Shown: piece after piece, positions 1 to 9,310 of the stretch
Numbering within the stretch: position 1 is the stretch's first letter
Layout: the number at the start of each line of letters is the position of its first letter
Origin: an uncultured Bacilli bacterium
Lineage (GTDB): Bacteria > Bacillota_I > Bacilli_A > RF39 > UBA660
Reading direction: 5' to 3'
Assembly: GCA_934098745.1 (NCBI GenBank)
Contig: CAKOPG010000009.1
Span: 1 to 64,000 of the forward strand
Length of the DNA: 64,000 nt
Position numbers and translations under genes: made by a program
Notes under the pieces: model-generated
Database searches by the model: none
The model's input: the letters and a program-made list of their open reading frames with translations, nothing else
Told to the model about the DNA's origin: nothing

Positions 1-2
1 AC

Positions 3-29
3 AAAAAAACTAACTATTTCTAGTTAGCA
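3..29 (-). terminator. Terminator downstream of tRNA-Gly
   Basis: Read on the minus strand, a short stem CTAAC/GTTAG is followed by a run of seven T. It lies about 45 bases past the 3' end of tRNA-Gly, where an intrinsic terminator is expected. Confidence 0.55.
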
Positions 30-71
30 TTTATTACTCTCAGAAGTTAATTTCCGAGTTTCCTATCAATC

Positions 72-145
72 TGGAGCAGATGAGGAGAATCGAACTCCCG
101 TCAGGAGCTTGGAAGGCTCTTATTCTACCATTAAACTACATCTGC
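72..145 (-). tRNA. tRNA-Gly (anticodon UCC)
   Basis: The minus strand folds as a cloverleaf: acceptor GCAGATG pairs with CATCTGC, a T discriminator and an encoded CCA follow, and the T-arm carries GTTCGATTC. The anticodon loop reads CTTCCAA, giving UCC (Gly). CCA is genome-encoded at 72-74. Confidence 0.95.
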
Positions 146-237
146 AAATCAAGTAGGCAATATAAATTATAGTAAAATAATTATTTTTTGTCAATACTTT
201 TAACAAAAAAATATAAATTTTCCCCTCAATACACATA

Positions 238-253
238 AAAAGCATGGCCATGC
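238..253 (-). terminator. Possible terminator after the anti-sigma gene
   Basis: A perfect palindrome GCATGGCCATGC is followed on the minus strand by five T. It lies about 65 bases beyond the stop of the putative anti-sigma gene. The stem is short and the loop is only GGCC or smaller, so confidence is limited. Confidence 0.4.
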
Positions 254-317
254 CCAATATCATTCGTAAAAAAAGGGTATCCATACTTAATTATATCCAA
301 CATATCTAAAAATATTC

Positions 318-1064
318 TTATCTAATAATATCTTCTAGTACCAAAACTAATTCATCCATTGTAACATTAGTATTAATATCAAAGTATATATCATCTTCCT
401 TAAACAGACTTAAATAACATTTACTTTCTTCATATATATTCTCATCACCATCTGTGTTAGTAGATAAATCGATATAACACATTCCAGTATCCAAAATAAT
501 TACATCATTATTATTCCCAATAACACTTCTTTCATTACTGAAAATTGCTTGTTTCACCTCCGGAGATATCTCACGTGGTTTCATATCCATATTCAAAGAC
601 ATAAAAATATCTATAACCTTTTTTTCCTTATCATTAACATAAGTTAACATATATCCAGATAATTCATTATAAATATATTTCTTAGCAAAAGTTACTCTGT
701 AATCTTTAATGATCTTAATATTTTTCAGTAGCTTATCACCATATTCTAAATCATCAAAACTAAAATCTTCCATAAATCCGGCTATATCATAAATTCCTCC
801 AGCAATAGAAGTATTTCCTGCTTGTAAAGTACCATTAAATTTATTTACGATAATATGATTACGGTCTCCAAAACCGTTGTCATCTCCCTGTAATTCACGA
901 CCCCCACCATAAAAAATAACTGCCATAATTATCGTGCCTAAACATCCACCAATCATAACATACCTAAACCAACTTCTTTTATTACCACTAACTACCTTAT
1001 CATATATCATTTGTTTATTAATTTTCTTATTAAACATCTTTTTAATCTTTTCCTCATTATCCAT
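318..1064 (-). CDS. Putative membrane-anchored anti-sigma factor
   Basis: Product of about 248 aa. A charged cytoplasmic N-terminus (about 35 aa) is followed by one membrane segment (YVMIGGCLGTIIMAVIFYGG) and a large external domain of unknown fold. Type-II-like topology plus a position directly behind, and overlapping, an ECF sigma gene make an anti-sigma factor the likely role; many Bacillota ECF genes are paired like this with DUF4179-type proteins. I chose ATG at 1064 (MDNEEK), which overlaps the sigma stop; the longer start at 1079 would overlap more. I recognise no catalytic motif. The function is inferred from context and topology. Confidence 0.65.
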   Translation of the reverse strand: MDNEEKIKKMFNKKINKQMIYDKVVSGNKRSWFRYVMIGGCLGTIIMAVIFYGGGRELQGDDNGFGDRNHIIVNKFNGTLQAGNTSIAGGIYDIAGFMEDFSFDDLEYGDKLLKNIKIIKDYRVTFAKKYIYNELSGYMLTYVNDKEKKVIDIFMSLNMDMKPREISPEVKQAIFSNERSVIGNNNDVIILDTGMCYIDLSTNTDGDENIYEESKCYLSLFKEDDIYFDINTNVTMDELVLVLEDIIR

Positions 1065-1593
1065 TCTTATTACCTCCACACAAATATATATTGAGTTCTT
1101 TTAAAGTTCTATACAAATAATGTTTAACATTACTTTCACTTATCATAAGTTCATTAGCTATCTCTTTAATCGTATATTCCTCATAATAATATAGCCAAAA
1201 TATCTTTCCAATAATAACTTTCTTTTCTTTTAAAAAAAGCCAAATTTTATCAATATCATCACTAATTATATATTCCTTTTCAATATCCTCATTACTTGGG
1301 ATTTTTTCCATTAAAGTAATATCATCGTCATTATCCTTATTCAAAGATATCAAACTATATCTATATCTAAATCGATAATAATCCTTAACCTTATGCTTAC
1401 ATATTCCCATTATATAATTACTATTAATATCTTTTTTCTTTTCTAAAAGTTTTAATATTGCTAAATAAATGTTTTGTACAATATCACTAACATCATCTAT
1501 ATTTTTACAAGAACAAACAACATATTTAACTACCTTTTTATAAGTATCGTTATATATCTTATCAAATTTATTTAAGATATCTTGACTAGTCAT
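1057..1593 (-). CDS. ECF-type RNA polymerase sigma factor
   Basis: 178 aa. The N-terminal half has region 2 character (DDVSDIVQNIYLAILK). The C-terminal half is a region 4 helix-turn-helix (YTIKEIANELMISESNVKHYLYRTL) that would contact the -35 element. The length is typical of ECF sigma factors. It is the first gene of a two-gene unit with the membrane protein that overlaps its end. A GGAAC...CGATAT element just upstream suggests it drives its own operon. The regulon is unknown. Confidence 0.85.
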   Translation of the reverse strand: MTSQDILNKFDKIYNDTYKKVVKYVVCSCKNIDDVSDIVQNIYLAILKLLEKKKDINSNYIMGICKHKVKDYYRFRYRYSLISLNKDNDDDITLMEKIPSNEDIEKEYIISDDIDKIWLFLKEKKVIIGKIFWLYYYEEYTIKEIANELMISESNVKHYLYRTLKELNIYLCGGNKNG

Positions 1594-1611
1594 AAATACA
1601 CCTCACTATAT

Positions 1612-1637
1612 ATATCGTTATATTTCTATAAAAAGTT
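1612..1637 (-). promoter_or_regulatory. Candidate ECF-dependent autoregulated promoter
   Basis: On the minus strand GGAAC (1637-1633) is followed after 15 nt by CGATAT (1617-1612). GGAAC plus a CG-starting -10 is the classic ECF promoter form. It ends about 18 nt before the sigma start, with GAGGTG as ribosome site. Confidence 0.5.
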
Positions 1638-1700
1638 CCAAAAATAAAATATTTTATTAAATTTATCACTTATAATTAATAATTTTAAAATTAATTGTCA

Positions 1701-1772
1701 TATTCCTCTAGATACCTATCCCCAGTACATGTAATCATCGTTATATTCCTCTAAATACCCATCCCCAGTACA
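1701..1772. repeat. Two-copy direct repeat, 42-nt period
   Basis: The 30-nt unit TATTCCTCTA...CCCCAGTACAT occurs at 1701-1730 and 1743-1772 with two differences. It lies in the 400-base gap between the sigma gene and tex (1594-1992), which otherwise holds only the ECF promoter and the tex terminator. I found no intact reading frame through the repeat. Confidence 0.75.
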
Positions 1773-1885
1773 TTAGTTATTGCATAATATCCTCTACACA
1801 TAACTCCAATATAATCATAACTATAATTACTTCCTTATAAATTTATATGAATATCTTAATTTTATCATATCATACTACAACCCAT

Positions 1886-1917
1886 AAAAAAATACATGAC
1901 TTCTTAATATATCATGT
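1886..1917 (-). terminator. tex: Terminator downstream of tex
   Basis: On the minus strand ACATGA pairs with TCATGT across an AT-rich loop and is followed by A then seven T. It lies 75 bases past the tex stop. Confidence 0.6.
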
Positions 1918-1992
1918 AATATAAACTTCTTTACCATTATTTTAGCTTCAATTATTGGCAAAGAACCATCAAAAGTCACATATTTTATATTA

Positions 1993-4149
1993 TTAATTAT
2001 TTTTAATCATTGTTAAACTAACCTTATTTTTATCTAGCTTAATTTCCTCTACATAGCAGTCAATTATATCACCAACACTAAGAACCTCACTAGGATGCTT
2101 AATATACTTATCAGTAATTTTAGATATATGAACTAATCCATCTTCATGTAACCCAATATCGACAAATGCTCCAAAGTCAACTACATTCCTAACCGTTCCT
2201 TGAAGTTTCATTCCCACAGTTAAATCTTTTAATTCCAGTACATCACTCTTTAGTATAGGTTGAGGCATATCATCTCTTGGATCTCTATTAGGCTTCTTCA
2301 AACATTCAATAACATCTTCTAAAGTATAAATATCAGTATTTAGTAAATCCTTATACTTATCCGCATCAATTTCATTTAACTTACTAGCTAATTTATCGCT
2401 ACCAACATCTTCTAAAGTCATTCCCAACTTATTAAGTAGATTAATAGCAACATTATAACTCTCTGGATGAATTCCTGTAGCATCTAAAATATTACTTCCA
2501 TCAGTAATTCTCAAAAATCCAATCGCTTGTTCATATACTTTATCAGTTAAAATGTCTTGTATTTCTTTTCGAGAATTAATTCTTCCAACTTTTTCTCTAT
2601 AATCGATTAATTTATCACTGACCCTTTTAGTAATGCCAGAAACATATTTAAGTAGAGAAGGGGAAGCGGTATTGACATTAACCCCCACACTATTAACAGC
2701 TTTACTAACAACAAAGTCGAGATTATCTTTCAATTTCTTACTAGACACATCATGTTGATATAATCCAACTCCAATTCCTTCAGGAGGAATCTTTACAAGT
2801 TCAGCTAAAGGATCTTGAAGTCTTCTTCCAATACTAACAGCACTTCTTTTTTCAATAGCCAAGTCCGGGAATTCTTCACTTGCAATTGGAGAAGCACTAT
2901 AAATAGAAGCTCCGGCTTCAGATACAATTACATACTTACAATTAAGATTATACTTCTTAATCATTTCTGCAATCATCTTTTCACTTTCCCTTGAAGCCGT
3001 TCCATTACCAATAGCAATAACATCTACCTTATATTTATTAATTAAATTAACTAAAACAGCCATAGATTGCTCAATTAACTTATCAGTATTACTTCCCTTT
3101 AAAAATGGCTTAACTACTGTAGAATCTAAATACTTTCCTGTTGGATCAATTACTGCAATCTTACATCCATTAACATATCCCGGATCAAAGGCAAGTACCA
3201 CTCTATCTTTCATTGGCGGAGTGAGTAGTAATGCCTCTAAATTCTTTCCAAAATTATTGATAGCAGCTTCTTCTCCAATTGCAGTCAAATCACTTCTAAT
3301 TTCTCTTTCAATAGAAGGCTCAATTAGTCTCTTATAAGCATCACTTATAGCATCCTTAACTATATCTACTACAAAAGATTTCTCATTTTTAATAACTTTC
3401 TTTTCAATATATTGAATAACTCTATCTTTATCATTTTCAATACTTACACTAAGTACTCCCTCATTTTCTCCTCTGTTTAATGCCAGTATTCTATGAGGTT
3501 TAATATATTTAACTCGCTCTTCATAATCATAATACATATCATATATCTTATTTTCATCCTGAGCATTCTTCTTTATTTTACTCTTAATTACTCCAAAGTT
3601 ATACGTATTATCTCTAATACTCTTTCTTATCTTTGCATCATCACTAATATTCTCTGCAATAATATATTTAGCTCCCTCAATTGCTTTATCTATACTAGTT
3701 ACAGCTTCATTAAGATATTTTTTTGCCATTTCCTCAATATTTCCTTTAATAGGAAAAGCCATAATTTCCTTAGCTAAAGGTTCAAGTCCATTCTTAATCG
3801 CTTCCGTAGCTTTAGTCTTTTTCTTTTCCTTAAAAGGTCTATACAAATCTTCTACTTCTACTAATTTAGTACACTTCATAATACTATCTTTAAGTTCATC
3901 AGTAAGAAGTCCTTTTTCATCAATTAACCTAATAACATCTTCTTTTCTTTTAGCTAGATTAACTTGATATTCATATACTTCATCTATTTTTCTAATTTGT
4001 TCTTCATCAAGAGCTCCTGTTGCTTCCTTACGGTATCTTGCAATAAATGGAATCGTATTTCCTTCCTCTAATAATTTTAAAACAGTCTCTACCTGTTTAA
4101 TCTCTACCTCTAATTCTTTTGCAATTTCTTGAATAATAAATTCATTCAT
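1993..4149 (-). CDS. tex: Tex family RNA-binding protein
   Basis: 718 aa, near the usual Tex length. The order of domains is visible: a helical N-terminal part (NTIPFIARYRKEATGALDE), an RNase-H/YqgF-like domain from about residue 316 (VVLAFDPGYVNGCKIAV), helix-hairpin-helix elements around 490-530 (VNTASPSLLKYVSGI), and a C-terminal S1 domain from about 645 (GTVRNVVDFGAFVDIGLHED). Tex proteins bind nucleic acid and influence transcription and ribosome-associated processes; the exact role here is not shown. It is transcribed alone, convergent with nothing close by. Confidence 0.95.
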   Translation of the reverse strand: MNEFIIQEIAKELEVEIKQVETVLKLLEEGNTIPFIARYRKEATGALDEEQIRKIDEVYEYQVNLAKRKEDVIRLIDEKGLLTDELKDSIMKCTKLVEVEDLYRPFKEKKKTKATEAIKNGLEPLAKEIMAFPIKGNIEEMAKKYLNEAVTSIDKAIEGAKYIIAENISDDAKIRKSIRDNTYNFGVIKSKIKKNAQDENKIYDMYYDYEERVKYIKPHRILALNRGENEGVLSVSIENDKDRVIQYIEKKVIKNEKSFVVDIVKDAISDAYKRLIEPSIEREIRSDLTAIGEEAAINNFGKNLEALLLTPPMKDRVVLAFDPGYVNGCKIAVIDPTGKYLDSTVVKPFLKGSNTDKLIEQSMAVLVNLINKYKVDVIAIGNGTASRESEKMIAEMIKKYNLNCKYVIVSEAGASIYSASPIASEEFPDLAIEKRSAVSIGRRLQDPLAELVKIPPEGIGVGLYQHDVSSKKLKDNLDFVVSKAVNSVGVNVNTASPSLLKYVSGITKRVSDKLIDYREKVGRINSRKEIQDILTDKVYEQAIGFLRITDGSNILDATGIHPESYNVAINLLNKLGMTLEDVGSDKLASKLNEIDADKYKDLLNTDIYTLEDVIECLKKPNRDPRDDMPQPILKSDVLELKDLTVGMKLQGTVRNVVDFGAFVDIGLHEDGLVHISKITDKYIKHPSEVLSVGDIIDCYVEEIKLDKNKVSLTMIKNN

Positions 4150-4200
4150 ACTTTCATCCTTCCTTCTACATATTGCTAATTAATTATATCACAAATCTAT

Positions 4201-5415
4201 TTAATTTTTCTTCTTATCCATCCTATCTGCATAAGTAATAGAATTATCTCCATATTTATCCTTAATCTTATCTAAAGCCTTTTTAAGATCCTCACTAACA
4301 TCATCCTTAGTAACATCTTGCTTAGTAAATAAAGATAATTGTACTTTATATATATCAGTTAAATTAGCTACCCCTACACATAAAGCTCTAACTTTTTTAT
4401 CACTATCTGGGCTCCATATCTTATTAAATAATTTTATAGCATTTTCATATATATCTTTATCTTGATTAATTAAATTATCTAAAGTTACTTGCTTACTAAT
4501 TTTTGTAAAGTCATGAAATTTAACCCATACCATAACACTTAAAGAATACATCTTCTTACTACGTAGTTTTCTTCCTGTTGCTTCTGCCAAGTTTTTAAGT
4601 TCTCTATAAATGTCAGAAATATTCGTATAATCATAAGGAAGTACTATTGAATTAGATATACTCTTAGGATTACCATAATCACTTTCTACCGGTGAATAAT
4701 CCATTCCATTAGCATATTCCCACATCATTTTACCCATACTCTTAAAATGTAGTTTTAAATATTCTATATCACTATTAGCTAATTCTCCAATTGTTTTAAT
4801 TCCTAATTCCTGAAGTTTTTTATTACTAGCTCTTCCTATCATGAATAATTCTCCCACCGGTAAATTCCACATCTTTTCCCTTACTTCAGAAGAAAATAAA
4901 GTATGAACCTTATCTGGTTTTGAAAAATCACTTGCCATTTTAGCTAACAGTTTATTATTTCCAATTCCTACATTTACCGTAAAACCAAAATTATCACGTA
5001 TATCATTCTTAATCTTATATGCTACTTTTATAGCCACATCGTGATTATCTATTTTATCAGTTAAATCCATAAAACATTCATCTATGGAATATCTCTCTAT
5101 CTTATCTGTATAACTACATAAATAGGTGTACATTATATCTGAATATTTTTTATATATTTTAAATTCAGGTTGATAGACTTCTAAATAAGGACATTTCTTT
5201 CTAGCTGTATATAAAGTTTCTCCTGTAGTAACTCCTTTTTGCTTACATAAATTACTCTTAGCCAGTACTATTCCTTTTCTTTCAGATTCCTTTCCTCCAA
5301 TGACCGCATATCTTTTTCTAATATCCATTGTACTACCACTATGTAACATATGTACCGCCGACCATGATAAAAAAGCATTATTACAATCAATATGTAAAAT
5401 ATATCTTTCCCTCAT
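4201..5415 (-). CDS. dinB: Y-family DNA polymerase (DinB/UmuC-like, Pol IV)
   Basis: 404 aa from the chosen start. The palm motifs are present: HIDCNNAF near residue 8-15 (first metal-binding Asp10) and YSIDECFMDL (Asp112, Glu113). A GNNKLLAKMASDFSKPDK fingers/thumb region and a little-finger domain follow. It performs error-prone translesion synthesis. The first motif reads D-C-N-N-A-F rather than D-x-D-x-F-F, closer to the UmuC D-V-N form, so 'dinB' is a family-level name. Start: AGGTGG lies 6 nt before the ATG at 5415; the upstream GTG at 5424 falls inside this ribosome site. Confidence 0.88.
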   Translation of the reverse strand: MRERYILHIDCNNAFLSWSAVHMLHSGSTMDIRKRYAVIGGKESERKGIVLAKSNLCKQKGVTTGETLYTARKKCPYLEVYQPEFKIYKKYSDIMYTYLCSYTDKIERYSIDECFMDLTDKIDNHDVAIKVAYKIKNDIRDNFGFTVNVGIGNNKLLAKMASDFSKPDKVHTLFSSEVREKMWNLPVGELFMIGRASNKKLQELGIKTIGELANSDIEYLKLHFKSMGKMMWEYANGMDYSPVESDYGNPKSISNSIVLPYDYTNISDIYRELKNLAEATGRKLRSKKMYSLSVMVWVKFHDFTKISKQVTLDNLINQDKDIYENAIKLFNKIWSPDSDKKVRALCVGVANLTDIYKVQLSLFTKQDVTKDDVSEDLKKALDKIKDKYGDNSITYADRMDKKKN

Positions 5416-5522
5416 CATAACCACCTAATATTATTATACCAAACAATTGTTAACTTATCAATTATATATCTAAATACTTTTAAATTAATATATATATATA
5501 TAACATATAACATATAAAATTA

Positions 5523-5551
5523 TTGAAGAAATCTCTATTTTATGATATACT
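5523..5551 (+). promoter_or_regulatory. prfA: Promoter of prfA
   Basis: TTGAAG, a 17-bp spacer and TATACT (preceded by TATGA, an extended -10). It overlaps the first in-frame ATG at 5542, which supports the downstream start of prfA. Confidence 0.7.
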
Positions 5552-5577
5552 TAATACCGCAAGAGAGGACTGATTTT

Positions 5578-6639
5578 ATGATAAATAGACTTGAAGCTAT
5601 TCAAAATAGATATGATGAAATATCAAAAGAATTAACCCAAGATGAAGTAATCAAAGACATAAAAAAAATGACCGAATTATCTAAAGAACAAAGAAGACTA
5701 GCCCCTACTGTTGAAATTTATCAAAGATATAAAACCATTTTAAGTGATTTAGAGACTGCTAAAGAAATGTTAAATGATAAAGATATGCAAGAATTTGCCA
5801 AAGAAGAAATTTCATCTTTACACAAACAAAAAGAAAGCCTCGAAAAAGAATTAGAAATCCTTCTTTTACCACATGACCCTAACGATGAAAAGAATGTTAT
5901 TGTTGAAATTCGTGGTGCTGCTGGTGGTGATGAAGCTAACATCTTTGCTGGTGACTTATTTGATATGTATAATCATTATATTAGTAACTTTGGTTGGAAA
6001 ATAGAAGTATTAAATGAAGAACCTGGTTCAGCTGGCGGATATTCGCAAATAGAATTTATGATAAAAGGTGAGGGGGCTTATTCCAAATTAAAATACGAGT
6101 CTGGTGCCCACCGTGTTCAAAGAGTACCTGAAACCGAATCAGGAGGCCGTGTTCATACCTCAACAGCTACAGTTTTAGTAATGCCTGAAGCCGAAGAATT
6201 TGATTATGAACTAGACGAATCCGAAGTAAGAATAGATATTACTAGAAGTAGTGGTTGTGGAGGTCAAGGCGTAAATACAACTGACTCAGCTGTAAGACTT
6301 ACCCATATTCCCACAGGTATTATAGTTTATTCTCAAACAGAACGTAGCCAGATAAAAAATAAAGAAAAAGCCTTCAAAATATTAAAAACAAGATTGTATG
6401 ACTTAAAACTAAGAGAACAAGAAGCCGCTAATGCTTTAGAAAGAAAAAATAAAATAGGTACTGGTGATAGATCAGAAAAAATAAGAACCTATAATTACCC
6501 CCAAAATAGAGTTACTGACCACCGTATTGGCTTTACATCTATGAATCTAGATCGTATTATGGCCGGAGACCTGGGAGTAATAATTGAGGCTCTAATTAAT
6601 GAAAACCAAAGAATTGAGCTTGAACAAAGCGAAATATAA
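5578..6639 (+). CDS. prfA: Peptide chain release factor 1
   Basis: 353 aa. It recognises UAA/UAG and triggers peptide release. The GGQ motif is at about residues 228-230 (SGCGGQGVNTTDSAVR). The RF1-type codon-recognition region reads RVPETESGGRVHTS, as in Bacillus RF1 (PxT), which separates it from RF2 (SPF). Start: GAGAGG lies 9 nt before the ATG at 5578; an earlier in-frame ATG at 5542 lies in the promoter. prmC, which methylates the GGQ glutamine, overlaps its end by 41 bases, the standard arrangement. Confidence 0.97.
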   Translation: MINRLEAIQNRYDEISKELTQDEVIKDIKKMTELSKEQRRLAPTVEIYQRYKTILSDLETAKEMLNDKDMQEFAKEEISSLHKQKESLEKELEILLLPHDPNDEKNVIVEIRGAAGGDEANIFAGDLFDMYNHYISNFGWKIEVLNEEPGSAGGYSQIEFMIKGEGAYSKLKYESGAHRVQRVPETESGGRVHTSTATVLVMPEAEEFDYELDESEVRIDITRSSGCGGQGVNTTDSAVRLTHIPTGIIVYSQTERSQIKNKEKAFKILKTRLYDLKLREQEAANALERKNKIGTGDRSEKIRTYNYPQNRVTDHRIGFTSMNLDRIMAGDLGVIIEALINENQRIELEQSEI

Positions 6640-7372
6640 TGAAGATTTAATATATCTAAAAAAATATATTAAAGAATATAATTTAACTGCCTCAGACTAT
6701 CAAAAGTATCTAGAAAAATTGCCTACATCTCTTCCAATTCAATATCTAATTGGTAACGTTAACTTTTATGGTTATCAAATAAAAGTAAATGAATCAGTTC
6801 TAATTCCTCGTTTTGAAACCGAACTTTTAGTAGAAAAAACTATAAATAAAATAAATAGATATTTTCCTAGTAAAAAAATAGATATTATAGATCTTGGTAC
6901 TGGTAGTGGTTGCATAGCTATAACCCTAAAAAAAGAGTTAAATTCTAATGTTTATGCTCTAGATATATCTCTTGAAGCCCTAAACATTGCTAAAGATAAT
7001 GCCAAATTAAATAATGCTGAAATAACCTTTATCAATGATGATATGGATACATATAAAGAAAAAAAGTTTGATGTAATTATTTCTAACCCCCCATATATTA
7101 ACCCTGATGAAGAAATAATGCCTCTAGTAAAAGATAATGAACCAAGTATAGCTCTCTATGCTAAAGATAAAGGATTATATCACTATGAACAAATAATTAA
7201 AAATTTAAAGTATCTTACTAAAGAAAATTATCTATTAGCATTTGAAATTGGTTATAATCAAGCTGAATCAATTAAAAATATTGCTAATAAATACTTAACA
7301 AATATAAATATATCTCTTGAAAAAGATTATCAAGATAAAGAACGTTTTATATTTATAACTAATATTAAATAA
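6599..7372 (+). CDS. prmC: Release factor glutamine methyltransferase
   Basis: 257 aa, slightly short for PrmC. SAM-binding motif I DLGTGSG is at 98-104 and the catalytic NPPY at 163-166, and an N-terminal helical domain precedes them. It methylates the GGQ glutamine of release factors. It starts inside the end of prfA (GAGG about 9 nt before the ATG), so the two are translationally coupled. A strong terminator follows immediately. Confidence 0.95.
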   Translation: MKTKELSLNKAKYNEDLIYLKKYIKEYNLTASDYQKYLEKLPTSLPIQYLIGNVNFYGYQIKVNESVLIPRFETELLVEKTINKINRYFPSKKIDIIDLGTGSGCIAITLKKELNSNVYALDISLEALNIAKDNAKLNNAEITFINDDMDTYKEKKFDVIISNPPYINPDEEIMPLVKDNEPSIALYAKDKGLYHYEQIIKNLKYLTKENYLLAFEIGYNQAESIKNIANKYLTNINISLEKDYQDKERFIFITNIK

Positions 7373-7393
7373 ACCTCAATTAGAGGTTTTTTT
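7371..7393 (+). terminator. Terminator of prfA-prmC
   Basis: Stem AACCTC/GAGGTT with loop AATTA, followed by seven T. It begins at the prmC stop. Confidence 0.85.
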
Positions 7394-7450
7394 CTTAATT
7401 TATTGCTAAATCTTAAAAAATATGCTAAATTTTATATAGGGGGAGTAAAT

Positions 7451-8365
7451 ATGTTGAAAAAACAAATACAAGAATTATTAGATATCTGTAAAGAGGTTGA
7501 TTATGAATATGATGTACTAATGCAATTATCTGAACAAAACAAAGAAGATACATCTGATTATGAAGAACATCTAGAATTATTAAATTTTTATGTTTTGACT
7601 GGTTTAGAATACTGTCAAAATTGTCCTCTTAATGTCTTAGAAAAGATGTTAAGTAATATTAATAAATTAACAGATGCTAATCCCGATAACTACTCATATA
7701 TAGCTGCTGCCAATACTATTTCTTATGTTTTAGATAAAAAATACATCGAATCAAGAAACAGTAATCAAGAAGAAAATGTAGATGAGGATTTAGATGAAGA
7801 TTGCTACGAATGTGCCGACGAAGAAATACCTGAAGAAAATAAATATTTTGAAGAATATCCGAATGAATTAGATGATTTATATGATAAAGCCATGAGTATA
7901 ATCTATGTAAATGCCACTAGAAACGTTGTTAAAAAATTAAGAAATATCAAACCACAAAACGAATATGAAACTAAGTATAAAAAGCAACTAGTAAAATTAT
8001 ATCAAACTAGATATAAATATGATTATCTTGCCAGCAGTATATCTTTAGAATTGATAGCTATTAAAGCCCATTTCAATCCTTTTAGAATTCATATTATATT
8101 AGATGAAACTGATTATAGACCAATTTATTTTAATGAAGCTATTGGCATCATTCAAAATTTATATCAAAGAAAAAATACTCATACCAATCCTGAAGATGTC
8201 ATGGAAGATTATTTCTCTATCGAATGCCTTGAAGAAATATTTAGACACTTAGATATTGAAAGACTATCTAAATTAAAAGATTTGTGTCAAGATCTATCTA
8301 TTTCATCTCCTAAAAATAATTATGGTGATATTTGTTTAAGAAAAATAAAAGAGCGTTTAAGTTAA
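7451..8365 (+). CDS. Hypothetical protein, mostly helical
   Basis: 304 aa from the ATG at 7451, which has GGGGGAG 6 nt upstream; an earlier in-frame start at 7403 has no ribosome site. I do not recognise the family. The N-terminal 100 residues look helical and include a YCQNCPLN segment. A strongly acidic linker with clustered Glu/Asp (about residues 104-140) separates this from a second helical region (TRNVVKKLRNIKPQNEYETKY). No signal peptide or membrane span is visible, so it is probably cytoplasmic. It is a single-gene unit closed by its own terminator. Confidence 0.75.
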   Translation: MLKKQIQELLDICKEVDYEYDVLMQLSEQNKEDTSDYEEHLELLNFYVLTGLEYCQNCPLNVLEKMLSNINKLTDANPDNYSYIAAANTISYVLDKKYIESRNSNQEENVDEDLDEDCYECADEEIPEENKYFEEYPNELDDLYDKAMSIIYVNATRNVVKKLRNIKPQNEYETKYKKQLVKLYQTRYKYDYLASSISLELIAIKAHFNPFRIHIILDETDYRPIYFNEAIGIIQNLYQRKNTHTNPEDVMEDYFSIECLEEIFRHLDIERLSKLKDLCQDLSISSPKNNYGDICLRKIKERLS

Positions 8366-8375
8366 CGTTCTTTTA
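8349..8375 (+). terminator. Terminator overlapping the end of the hypothetical gene
   Basis: AGAGCGTT pairs with AACGTTCT (one G-T pair) around a short loop, followed by four T. The left arm lies in the last codons of the gene. Confidence 0.65.
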
Positions 8376-8442
8376 AAATATGTTATAATTAATTAGAAAG
8401 GAAAACAATCTATTAACTTTAAGATTGCTTATATGTGATTAT

Positions 8443-9252
8443 ATGTTAAAAAGTAAAATTAAATTTATTAAAGTAAATAATAGAAAAATTAAAATAATTA
8501 TTCTAGATTCTAGAACTACCAATAAAAAAGCTCCCTGTATAATGTGGATTCATGGTGGAGGCTATGCTTTAGGAATGCCTGAAATGGTATATGCTTCAAG
8601 AGTAAGGGATTTAATGAGAAATAACGAACTAATAGTTATATCACCACGTTATAGATTATCTATAACCTCGCCATATCCAGCTGCTTTAAATGACTGTTAT
8701 GATATTCTTCTATATATTAAAAATAATGCTCAAGAATTAGGTATTGATGCTACAAAAATAATGTTAGGAGGAGAAAGTGCTGGTGGTGGTTTAGCCCTTG
8801 CTACTGCCATTTATGCGAGAGATAAAAAAGAAGTTCCTCTTAAATATGTTTTTCCCCTATATCCCATGATAGACTGTGATGATACCTCTTCATCTTCTAA
8901 TAACCATGGCCATATTTGGAATACCAAAAAAAATCATCATGCTTGGAAAAGATACCTTAGCTCATTATATGGTACTAAAGATATCTCTCCATATGCGTCT
9001 CCCGCTAAATTAAAAGATTTCACAAACTTACCACCATTTTATACCTTTGTAGGAGATGGTGAACCATTCTATAAAGAGACCATAGATTTTACCAAAAAAG
9101 CCCAAGAAGCCGGTATTGATGCCAAATGTGATGTGTATCACTCAGATGTTCATGCCTTCGATATATATTGTGCTAAAACTGAAGAAGGCCAACAAGCTAT
9201 AAAAGCTTTTATAGATAATTATGAATATGTTAAAAATAAGTATTTAAAATAA
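8443..9252 (+). CDS. Alpha/beta hydrolase, HSL-type esterase family
   Basis: 269 aa. The oxyanion-hole motif HGGG is at 37-40 and the nucleophile elbow GESAGG at 110-115 (Ser112). A downstream Asp (FVGDGEPF) and His (HSDVHAFD) complete the triad. These are the marks of hormone-sensitive-lipase type carboxylesterases; the substrate cannot be told. Start: the ATG at 8443 is preceded by TGTGATTAT, a weak form of the GGTGATTAT ribosome site common here; a TTG at 8425 is less likely. It appears to be cytoplasmic. Confidence 0.85.
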   Translation: MLKSKIKFIKVNNRKIKIIILDSRTTNKKAPCIMWIHGGGYALGMPEMVYASRVRDLMRNNELIVISPRYRLSITSPYPAALNDCYDILLYIKNNAQELGIDATKIMLGGESAGGGLALATAIYARDKKEVPLKYVFPLYPMIDCDDTSSSSNNHGHIWNTKKNHHAWKRYLSSLYGTKDISPYASPAKLKDFTNLPPFYTFVGDGEPFYKETIDFTKKAQEAGIDAKCDVYHSDVHAFDIYCAKTEEGQQAIKAFIDNYEYVKNKYLK

Positions 9253-9310
9253 TATTTATTTTTTTGTTTAAATAATTACTAATAATAACAATATATATAT
9301 AGGTGAAACA

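Noticed and set aside
1872..1985. Minus-strand open stretch KYVTFDGSLPIIEAK... downstream of tex
   Set aside because: Only about 35 codons with no start context, and it contains the tex terminator; probably chance.
5470..5520. TATATA and CATATAA repeats before prfA
   Set aside because: Simple AT-rich sequence, too common here to be called a functional repeat.
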